A program made the translations under genes and the position numbers. A stretch of DNA of 13,461 nt from Euperipatoides rowelli (Eukaryota > Onychophora > Udeonychophora > Euonychophora > Peripatopsidae), in NCBI GenBank assembly GCA_003024985.2, contig PXIH01S0002109.1; one strand, 5' to 3'. Shown here piece after piece: positions 1-10,900 of this stretch. Numbering within the stretch: the stretch's first letter is position 1; the number at the start of each line of letters is the position of its first letter. The notes under the pieces are model-generated. The model was not told where the DNA came from. It made no database searches and saw only the letters and a program-made list of their open reading frames with translations.

Positions 1-1845
1 ATTAAATATTAATGAGGGATCATGAAAACCATCTAAAGCTGAAGATCCTGATATCTTGGTAGCCTAGGCTAATACTAAAAACATTCAATGGTACTCTAGA
101 ATGGCTCAACTGTAAAAAAAAAATAGGTCATAATTAACTTTGGATGTGAAATTTATTATATTCTCAGAGAATTAAATTATTAACAGGTTTTTATTGCTTG
201 CCATTATTGTTAAACATTTTTTTGCTTTCCAAAAGCTATTTTTAAAACGAACAACAAAAGCCAACCAAAGAGTTTTGGCGATCATCTAAATGGTTAACTA
301 AAAGACTAACCAAACATATCGGATGTGACATTTATAGCTAACCACATTGAACCAACCAGTTTCAGGTTCATGTCACGAAAACTCAGATTTATTTCACACA
401 ATTTTCTACGGGAAGGGGGGTATATTTAAAATTCAAGGAAAATATTCTTTGTCATTTCAGGGGTGGAATATTATAGTATATATTTATAAACTATTACATA
501 TTTTTGATAAGCTTTTTTTTTTAGGTTGACTAAACGTTTATTGATTACTTTCTGTCTGATTTTATAAGTTTATTTTTTTATCAAATTTTCCCTGGGGGGG
601 GGGGGAGGGGGCGGTTGGTTCGCTCCGGAGGATGCTTGAAAGAAACACTGAGAGCCCCTGCTATACTGTGATTAATAGATTATTTCTTGAATTTTCTTCT
701 CCTGAGATGTAACTAAGAAAATGATAGCAAGAGTATCAAATACTGCAGAAATATTATAGTTTATTATATTAGTGCTTTGAAATTTTTTTTAAACAAGTTA
801 ACAGCAAAAATATTTTAATTTAATTATCCCTTGAATTTATCTAGTTTATTTTTACCATTTTTTTTAAGTCCCTTACAAGGTGACATTAAAATATGTTTCA
901 TAATTGGAAAAACATGGTGCTAACATAGCACTAATGCAGACCTGAAAATAAAGTAAGTTTTTTTATTTTATTATTATTTAATATATTGATCAATAATTTA
1001 TAATACGGTAATTTTTTAACAAGATTTTGACTTTGATCAGTAATTTGATACTTTATTTTACCAAAGAAATATATTACAAACCCGAAAAAAAAAAATCACT
1101 AAACCTTAAGTATTTGGGTCAAAATGTCACAGTTGGCAACCTTAAACTGCTGTCAACTATCTCCGCTCACCACTATCCTTACCACACCTACAGTATATAA
1201 TAATAATATAATATATTTTTTTGCTATGCAAATGAACCAAAATAATTAATAATAAAAAATATTAAAATGCTTCAAAAATTGCACAATATTTCTTTTAAAT
1301 AACCAACAAGTACAATACATTGCTTGTTCAGAGATTAATGAACATTTTCATTGTATTAAAATCTAGCTCCTTCTGTTCTAAATGGATGCAAATATCTCTT
1401 GTTAGGCTAACATTCAGACCAATGCTTTTTATTTTAGCACACATAAATTAAGAATATTATAGTTAATGTATGTCTACAAAAAATAAAATATACAGTACAT
1501 ATAAATTAATTAAAATAAAGAAAATGTTAAAAATTTGATAAGAAGTTATGAGTGTTTCAATATATAGCCTACTATAAAAAATTAATAATCAACGTTTTAT
1601 AATTTTACTCAAAAATATTTTTTTATGTCCTTTAATTAATTGGTTACAAAACTCGATTAATAAAAATAATTTATACTTCTAGTGATAATTAAAAAAAAAA
1701 ACAATTACAGACTAAAGAACGAGGGATATTTTCATAAATTATTAAAAAAAGATTCACAGTCATTGATAAAAGTGTTATGACAAAATAAAATGAATTAGCA
1801 GACTATGTATGTAAAGAGGGAAATAAAGATATTAAAAGGATACAC
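1..1845 (-). other. UFD1 intron 5, 5' portion (gene continues off the left edge)
   Basis: I searched the minus strand for the family block expected next (VLENALRNF..., then the YNEKIYEL-type segment) and found none, so the next exon lies outside the window. The stretch is AT-rich with many A/T runs. At 594-611 it carries G12-A-G5, next to a small GC-richer patch (about 590-660). That patch may be a repeat remnant, but I cannot assign it. A short plus-strand open frame near 347-529 shows no family resemblance and I do not call it a gene. Confidence 0.7.
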
Positions 1846-1974
1846 AGCTTTTGGATTGGTAATGTCCAAAAAATCTTCAGACTGAGGCTGAAACTTAGAA
1901 TAAGTGGCAATAGGAAGTGAAGCACTTTCAACCTGAATTAATCCTCCTTCTTCCAGCAAAAGATTTCTCATCAT
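1846..1974 (-). CDS. UFD1: UFD1 exon 5 (residues 92-134)
   Basis: Acceptor TTTTGGTAG precedes ATGATGAGA. The 129 nt encode 43 residues: [11 protein letters not shown], then [14 protein letters not shown], then [10 protein letters not shown]. The left edge is the least certain boundary. GCT is followed by GTGTATCC, so the donor is either GTGTAT (exon ends at 1846, phase 0) or GTATCC (exon ends at 1844, phase 2). Both allow the Val expected next in the family, and both are weak donors. Without splicing, the frame runs into non-family sequence and reaches a stop after about 16 codons, so a splice is required. Confidence 0.93.
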
Positions 1975-4900
1975 CTACCAAAAAACAACATAAATAACTT
2001 AAAATTACAGAGTAAACTGTTTAAAAAGAGATAAAATTCTATGTATAGTGAGTATCCGAATAAAATTAATTCAAGATGTATATACTGGGGGGAGTGGGGA
2101 ATGATAAAGGTAACCAGTAATCATGTGTATTGTATTCTGGGTGTTCTTCTTACTGTGTGGTATCCATCTTTGTGACTGTGCTGTTTAATGCTATGCGCTG
2201 TACTGTGTGAGCAACATGGACTGTGTGATTAGTACAAATAATTAATTTGTATCTGGATAGTATAATGTGCTTGGTGCTGAGTTATACAAAATACTGTAGT
2301 GAGTGACTTTATGAATTTATTCAATATTGGAATTGTGTTATAATGATAAACTGTAATGTTAAATTTGACGACCCTCGTATTCTTACGAGACGATTTTAAT
2401 TGATTCTGTATTTTTTACAAAGACCTTCAGTGAATAGGCCTATATGTTTTACTAACAATGTTGTATATTATCAGTGTATTAATAAATGTAATAATTCTAA
2501 CATAAAAATCCTATATAAAAAAGCACATGTGTAAGATTTTTCACGTGCTTAGATTTCAGGCGTTAAGATGTAAATTATATTATCATTATTATTATTATTA
2601 AACAATAGGATAATATATTCTGTAATAAAAACTGCATATTTTTTTCATTTGAATATTTTTAAATATGTTCTCTCATTAAGAGATTTATATTTTTAATCGT
2701 TTCTTAAATTGCTTTAGTAATAGGGGGAGGAGGGATGGAGAAACGGGGTATCAGGGAAAAGGGTAGGAGATATCTATGGCCCCGTTGTATTTCAATTCAC
2801 AAGGGGATTTTTCAGCTAGTACTTAGAATTTAGTTTGATTAACAAATTTAAAAATACTAGATGAGTCTTGATTTAAATGCTCTTTCTTATTTTTGCACAT
2901 CCAACTTATCTAAAATGTTCACCCCAGGTAAATTATTCATTGCTTTAAATCTTCCTCATTTTTACTCTCATAGATTATAATGTATCCGCAATGTGCGGTA
3001 ATTAAGAGATTTTGGAAATAATGTTCATTCATCAATCTACAGTATATTAGGCTTATATTGAAATAAGTTCAAAAATTTCAAGTTATTAATGAAGGGAGGA
3101 TATTCCCTTCCCATTTTGGTCTAAATATAGTGCTTTTCTAGCCCTTTCCTTTTAACATATGAAAACTTATTAATATCTTACATTCTCCCCCCCGATCCAA
3201 CAAATTTGACCGAAACAAAAATAAGTTACAATTCTCATTTTACAACTTACCCAGTATGGGAGATAAACCTTTCCTTCATCTGCAACAAATTCAAGGACTC
3301 CACAGTGTGTCACTCTATTTGTTTTACGATTGGTCAGTTTGAATAACATAGGATAAACAATGTTGAGACGAGCTGAAATTAAACATTGATATTTGAATTA
3401 AATGTCAATATTAAAAGGAGTCTAAATGACGATATAAAAATCAAGAAATGTTTTTAATTATTCAATAAAAAATTTATTTCGGTTTAGAAAGTTTATATTA
3501 AATCTGATGTTTTCAGAAGTTTAACTGGTTCCATTTAAGTTAATGTTTAATTATTAACTATAGACACAAACTTAGTATATTGTAATATAATCCTTTAATA
3601 ACTATAGAACACAAATGAGTATAAGAGCTAAATTTGTGTATAAATCAACATTTATAAAAGATCTTATGTTATGCAGCAACCATTTTGCTTTTTTTTTATG
3701 TGTTTATTACACCCAACTGTCACCGATGTGATTTTATGTAATTAAAAGTTTAACCCTTTCTGAATCATTATTGGCTCTACATGCCCTAGCTACATGTTTT
3801 TTCTTTCTTAGTTTTTAGTCCAGTTTATGTTTTTAGCTAATTTTTTTTTACTTTCGAATACGCTGTCAATTCTTTTTAAGTTTACATTTTTTTTTCATTA
3901 CTATCCTGTAGTCACATTGCGTTTTAAATGTACTGCAATGTTACTGTACATCTTGCATTTTAAACCTGTCACTTGTTCAGTATGAGTTACACTTAGGGGT
4001 AGATTTAGACTTTTTTGGGCCCGGGGCACAAAAAAATTATGGGGCCCCCTAGTCCAGAAGGATGTATGTGGGGGGGGGGGTCCCTTGCAGGGTCCAGGAG
4101 CAGAGCCCTGGAGGGAAATTTAAAAAAAAAAAAAAAAAAAAATTTGAGGCTTTTAAATGCAAATTTTGTTTCACTGGTAGAAACAAGTTAATTCCTGTGA
4201 GTAAATTGCACTGAAAAACTAACTACTTTTTCCAGCATTGGAAATTTTTTTTGCACTACTTCCAAGAAACATTTTTTACATATTGTAATTTGTATAGGAT
4301 GATTCCAGCTAATAAAGACTTTGCAATTTATTAAGAGTTGGTAGTTATCTCTCATTTTAATAATGAAAAAACTTTTGTCTCAAAGGGAAATTAACCATAA
4401 AAAATATTTTGATGTTATTTGTTGTATAACCTGAATGTAATACTGTAAATATGTTATAATGCTGTATGGATTAATGGGGGTAAAAAAATAAACAAACAAA
4501 CACAGCATTATGGAAATAAAAAATAAATCCCCCCCCTGGTTACACTATTATAATCTATTTTAATGGCTGTTTCCAATTTCTTTGATATTTTTAGTACAAA
4601 TATGTTTTCCCTTTTAGCTCTTGTTTTATCTTTTACCAGTTATCTTAGTGTCTCTGTAATATTGTATTTTAGTCATGTGTATCTGTGTCTTAAGTTATAC
4701 CTATTTCCCATGAGCATTTCTGTCAGTGGCTTTTAAGTTTCATTATACTCTATATTAACACTAAGTGTAAGAATCATATACTGTATATACTATGTTGAAT
4801 ATATGATCAATGTTTTCACTATTTCTTTCATTCTATTAGGACAAAGGATCGTCGGGCTTGAAGTCTGAATTATTGCTATTCTGTCTTGCATGTTTCATGC

Positions 4901-7900
4901 CTTTATATCAGTCATACAACATTTACAAAAACAGAAATATATTTTATTTGCCTACAGTAGTCTTTTAACTTTCTTTAATTGCATCATTTGGCATTACAAA
5001 TTAGTAAACATTTGTCTCTTCTTTCTTTTATCTTCATCATGAAGAGAAAATTTTTTATCGCTAAGATTAGTTTAGGAGAAATTATAAGCCGCAAGCAGTG
5101 GCTTGTAATAAGAGAAGGTTTATAAAGAGAAAACAAACTTTCACCTAGAAAACTATATCTATTTAAGTATGATTACTAAGCGCAATTTTCTACATCCCAT
5201 AATCTTCAGTTGACAATTTCTAAGGTGATCTTTGAACATTAAAATTCTTGGTCTTAATCTTCCCAGTTTGATATAATTTATTTCCTGTATTACTATGTAT
5301 AATATTATAATTCTTTTATATGTTAATTATAATTTTTTATCAGTTTACATGTACTACTGTAGCCTATAACTCTTTAAGAATTGCATTCTGAAAAACTTAG
5401 CTTTTAAAAATAGTCTTTTAAAATGTAAGCATCAGTAGAATATTTATCCTTTTTCAATTGATATTCAATACAAATAAAATATGGCCATGACAAAATATCT
5501 TTTTTGCTCTTATACACATTTTCCTAACCACTGCTTGTTTTAAAAATATAAAACAAGCAAGGTTAGGAAAATGTGTATAAGAGCAAAAAAGATTTTTTTG
5601 CATGGCCATAATTTATTTGTATTGAATATTAATTGAAAAAGGATAAATATTCTACTGATGCTTACATTTTTTGAAACTAAAGTGTAAGCATGATAAAACA
5701 TGTTTAACAAGTTTTCAAAAATCATCCTAAACAAGCTGGCTAAAATTCAAAACAGTAATACAATAATTCTAATAATGATAAAGTTAAATTAAATAAACTT
5801 ACTCAGTTGGTCTAGTGCTGAAGGAGGCATAATAACTGTAAAAAAATAAACAAAAATAACTTCTTTAAATCTTTAACAAATAAGTTAATTGTACTTGAGG
5901 ATCTTTTAACTCCTTTGAGACATACAGAAAAAATGAAAGTTTTGACATTGATAAAAAAAATCAATACATTCGTATAAAAAAAAACTGTTGCATTTATTTT
6001 AAATTAGTTATGCCAAAATCATTATACCCTACAACAAAATCTGCCCTATCTAAAATTAGTATAAAAAATAAATATACATGGTAATATCCATATTTTTGTT
6101 TTAATTGCTCCAATGTTATAGGCTACACTGTAGCTACCAGCACCCCCCCCCCCACATAAAGGGTTTGCATGGGGCTGTAGTCCCAGGCCCTGCACATGAA
6201 CAATTTCCATTAGAAACTAGTTATAATTAGGGTTGATTGGGGGGGGGGGGGGGCATAGGCTTGTAAAGATTAACAATGAACCCATAGCCCATACAACCAA
6301 AAAAAAAATTATCAAATCCAACAAGAAGTCAACAAAATGTCCAAAAATAACAGAAGGTTATCGAATCCGACAAAAAATGGTTATAAGGGGCCCCCATCTG
6401 GATCTTCAGTCTTGGGGCCCTGATTCGGATGTGGGGACCCTGGCTACCAGTACATTTCTGCCTTTTCATTTTTGTTACAACCACCATTTAAAAAAAATAA
6501 AATAAAAAATACAGACATTTCAAATTACAGTATATACAGTAATTTATTCAGAAGTAACTTCATTGACACTATTTTCTTCATAACTTATTTAATTCAAATA
6601 TACACAGTATTATTGCAAGATTGACCCTAAGAAATCAGAAAATTTCAAGTATGTAAGGTAGAAACATACAATTGTGCAGTGTAGGCTAATCCAACAAATA
6701 TTTATTCAATATACAGTACCGTAGTTTAAAATAAAGAATTAATTACTGCATATATTTTAAACATAACTAGCCTATTTAAAAAAAATATCAATATAGAAAA
6801 GGAAGCATAAGCTAGCACAGTTTAGGTACCGTGATCTTAATTTTTACTCTCTGCTGGTTTGTAAAATGTAGATGATTAATTTTGTTAAAGTGGGGCCAGC
6901 TTATGCGGCTCTTCTGTCTTTTAACTTATAGACAGGGTTATTATTATATAAGGAAAAATAAATTACTGTTTTGAAGAATCATGAATCTTCATTCTAATGG
7001 GCAGGAGGGAGGGGGAATGCTGTAGAATAAAACATTTGCAGAAAGGAATTTTGTTAATGAATCGTTTAATTAATTTGGAAAAATTTTTTTTTTCTTTTAA
7101 AGCAAACTTCTAGCAAAGGATTTTAATAAAACTTTTACAGTATGATTATTCATTTTAAAGTTATTTTTAATTATAATTTATTTTGCTAAAAATTATTCTT
7201 TTTTTAAAAAAAAATAGCCAATTATGGCCCCATTATTTAGACCAGTTTCAGCATGTGAAAACAGTAAACGTTTACATAAGGGGGTGCAATCCCCTCTAAA
7301 AACACCTAATGATGCCACTGAAACTGTTATATATATATGGAAAGTTTTTAAACTAATCTGTTGGCTAGGCAACTAAATCCCCGATATTCTTTATCTATGC
7401 CTTCTCTTCTTGATTTCTTTCTTGTTTATCCTGTGTTTTGATGTCTTAAAATTGATTGAATTAGGCAGTATTCTATTAGAATTTTCTTCTAAGTTCATTG
7501 GCAAGCTGTTAAATTTCAAAAATTAAAGTCGTTAACATTATAATTTACAAAAGCTAATTTTCCGATATCTATTTTATTTAGCCAGATGAATGGCATCATA
7601 GACATTGTGCACATTATTTAGTCTGCATCCTGCAACCAGCTTTAGAAGTCCCACAAAATCATCTACTGTTTGACTGGTCTTAAACCGTTTCAAAAAAACC
7701 ATCTGACTTTTTTTCTTTCTTTTTTTTTTTTTTTTGGGGGGGGGGGGGGGGTTTGTTGGTTTGAATAGTATCTATTAACAACATTTATTAAAAAAAAAAA
7801 CTTGATCAAATAGAATTTTGTATGCATCCCTGAAGCTCTAGTAAATCTTCATGTCACCTATTAGATCTAACAGATATTTATATTTTCTAGATGGTGATTA

Positions 7901-10900
7901 TTTATTGTATTTATTTGATTCGGTTAATTAAGGTCAAAGTTACATTATTTCATAATTGCAATGGTACTATTTTATAGTAATAATTGTAATCACCGATTGC
8001 AGCTGTGAGCTTGTAAATGAATGAACGAGATTGATAATTGTTTAAAGTCACTGACTCAGTATTTAAATTATATATAAAATTGTATTTTGCATGTATGACT
8101 TCATATAAAACTCAATAAGCACATATATTCTAGATCTAATATGACATATTTATTCTCTATTTGAGAGAAAGTTGGTAAGCTATAACCTGTTTTATTGTGA
8201 AGAATCTTTTAATAAATATTATTTTCACTTTGATCCTGTGTTGCAGTGCAGTTATTCAATTAACAGAGCAGCAGTTATTAGAATCCAAAAGCGGAGTATC
8301 CAACCAACGTTCATATGCTTAGCCAATTATTATTAAGCTACTATGTACTTCATATAGTAAACCCGGTCAGTCTACTAGAATCTGCAGCCAAGTTTTGTAT
8401 ACTAGGCTACATGTTTTTTTTTTTCATACTGACCCATCATGAATTTCTACAACTTTCAAAATGCCAATACAATAAAAATTAAATTTAATAGTTATATTTT
8501 AATTTTCTTACTTTTTCCACCTCGTTCTACATCTTGCCTCTCATTGCCAGGAAGCATGAAAACAGAGTAACATCTGTACTGTGTATTGAATGGTCTTGTG
8601 ACGTCATTAAACATATTAAATCCAAACTAAAACAAATTAATTAAAAAAAAAAACTATCAAACTTTAAATCTTCTGAGAGATGCACAATTTATTTAAAGTA
8701 TAACTGTAAAGAAGAAGGAAGTTTGGCTTTTTCAAAATACAATGAAAAGAGTAAGGAAGAAGTGGAGTGTGGATTGGGAAAAAAAAAAGAACAGTTAAAT
8801 TTATTAAATAAGCATGCTAGGGTTATGCAGGGAGGTGAGGGGTGAGTACTGTTAAGGGAAATAGGAAAAATAAGGAGGTGGAGATGGGGACATACAGTAT
8901 ATGGAGTCAAACAGTGAATTGCTGGATAGGGATATAAATAAAATGAAAGATGGTAAAGCTAAAGGTACAGATGGGGTTGTGGCTGAGATGATGATGAGGC
9001 TTTAGGGGTGAGGGTAAGGAGTATTTAAGGAAGAATTTGGACTTATGAATAATGTCATGGATGGAGACTAGGATTAGAATGATTTATAAGGGTAAAGATA
9101 AGGATAAAAATGATCTAGATAGTTATAGACCAGTGTCATTTACTAGTGTTGTTTATAAGGTGCTTATGAACATTATGAAAGAATGGATAGTGAATTGGTT
9201 AGAGTAGGAGGGTAAGTTAGGGGAATTGCAACATGGATAAGTTAGGGGAATTGCAACATGGATTTAGAAAAGACAGAAATATAAGTGAATGTTTATTCAT
9301 AGTATCTTAATTGAAAGGAGAATTAATAATGGAGTTTTCGGATATAAAGCTTATGATATTGTAAATAGGGAATTGTTTTTTTTTTAAGGAAATGGGAATG
9401 GATGGTAGATGGATGGGTATTTTAACAAGGGTGTATGAGGATAATTGATTTTTATTGCAATGGGTGATGTCTGCTCTGATGTAATGAGGTGTGGGAAAGG
9501 TTTAAGACAGGTATGTCATATCATCAATTTTATTTATAATTTATATGACTAAGTTGGATAGAGAACTTATGAAGAAAGGAAAAGGGGTGGAGTTAGGAGG
9601 GAAGAGGAAAAGGTTACAATGCTTTTTATTTGCAGAAAATAAGTATGATATGCAAATTTTATTAAATATGTGTGATGGGGTAGGAAAAGAGTTGGATATG
9701 GAGTATAGTAAAAAAAATCTAAAATTATGTTAATATGGAGAAGGGGGAGGTTGGAAATTAAATATGGACTTCGAGGTGGTTAGAAGCTATGAGTATTTAG
9801 GGGTGATGATTAATAAAGAGAAAAATTATCTAAGGTTTTGGGAAATGAAATTAAATAATAGGGTAAAAAAGGAAATCAGGGAATAAGAAAAGTAGCTTGT
9901 AGAGTTAAAGTAAGTATGAAATACTAAGAACACTCTGGAAGTCACACTTGAGTGTTCCAGGAATGATGTATGGGATTGACGTGTTGATTGGTGAAATATA
10001 ATTTGAGGAGGGAGATAGAGTATAAAATGAGATGGGGACGTTAGCATGGGGGGGGGGCACTGTTTCACAGCTGTGGAGGCTATTCAGGGAGAAATGAGGG
10101 TGGAGTTTGTTTGAAAATAGAGATGCTAAGGCTAAATTGAAAAGGTTTGGGAGGATACAATTAATGGACAATAGTGTATGTAAATTTATAGATGGAATGA
10201 TGAGAGTAAGGAAATCTAAATGGCTTAATTAGTATTAGTAATTTCAGTCATTTCGGCTTTGTTGGTTGCTTTTCAAGCGACTATTGTTGAAAATAAATAA
10301 TTGTTTGATTAAAAATAAAATAAAAATCAGCTTTAAAACAAAAATAAAAACCGATTTAAAAAGATAAAAACTAAAAAATCAAAAATAGGTACAAATATTC
10401 ATAAATGCAAAAAAAGTTACTATCAGAAAAATTGATGGATATCAATAAAGCATTTATACATATGGTAACCCAATAAACAAACATTTAGATAAGAATTTGA
10501 TGGGATCAAAAACTCTCAATTTTTCATGGATTACAGATACAGTAAATAAAGGCACTTATTCAAATTACAAAAAGATAAACTTGACATCAGTTAAATATAA
10601 TGTAGTTTTACACCGAAGCTGTCATCCTACTTAAGATTGTGCTTTTAGGAACATGAAAAGTTCTCTTCTGAATTCTTTCAATGTTTTTTAGGGTTCTAAT
10701 GGATGTGGCATGTGGGAATGTTATTCTATATTATAGGAGCTAAAGGACTAAAAGCTCCGTCTGTTTTGTCCTTATTTCGTCAGGATCTTATCTCCATTGG
10801 AGACTAATAAAGTGACATAGGCCTAATTTAAATTTGATCTACCGTACATAATATTTTTTTTTTCATAGGTTGGCCGGTGCCATACCTTTTAGTCACTTCT

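Larger units (their letters stand above)
3373..5802 (-). other. UFD1 intron 3
   Basis: This 2430-nt intron lies between the 33-nt exon and exon 4. It holds a GC-rich patch with an A21 tail (about 3996-4142), a 10-bp inverted repeat ATAATGCTGT/ACAGCATTAT (4456-4465 and 4502-4511) and the long hairpin at 5420-5670. The remainder is AT-rich and I see no exon in it. Confidence 0.88.
5836..8511 (-). other. UFD1 intron 2
   Basis: This 2676-nt intron lies between exon 2 and the 33-nt exon. It contains GC-rich repeat material (6141-6442), an 84-bp inverted-repeat element (7243-7326), a T16G16 tract (7720-7751) and AT-rich filler. No further UFD1-like sequence is present, and none is missing, since exons 2 and 3 join exactly. 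Confidence 0.88.

Noticed and set aside
347-529. 60-codon plus-strand open frame
   Set aside because: It lies in intron 5 of a minus-strand gene. The composition is like the surrounding AT-rich DNA, with no family motifs, and it includes a poly-T-encoded tail.
4456-4511. 10-bp inverted repeat ATAATGCTGT/ACAGCATTAT as a miniature transposon
   Set aside because: The arms are short and AT-rich, no target duplication is seen, and the interior is simple AT/AAC sequence. I kept it only as a note within intron 3.
5540-5734. 64-codon minus-strand open frame
   Set aside because: It overlaps the right arm of the long hairpin and encodes a low-complexity hydrophobic peptide. It is a by-product of AT-rich inverted-repeat sequence.
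6233-6505. 90-codon plus-strand open frame
   Set aside because: It starts within a G15 run and crosses a multicopy-looking GC-rich repeat. There is no recognisable domain, and its existence depends on the homopolymer length.
8689-8910. Minus-strand open frame rich in Ser/Pro/Leu
   Set aside because: It is the antisense shadow of purine-rich, once-coding LINE sequence on the plus strand. The same applies to minus-strand frames at 9826-10171 and 11324-11591.
9545-9733. 62-codon frame starting MTKLDREL as a stand-alone small gene
   Set aside because: Its content continues the reverse-transcriptase blocks on either side; it is one surviving frame of the dead LINE.
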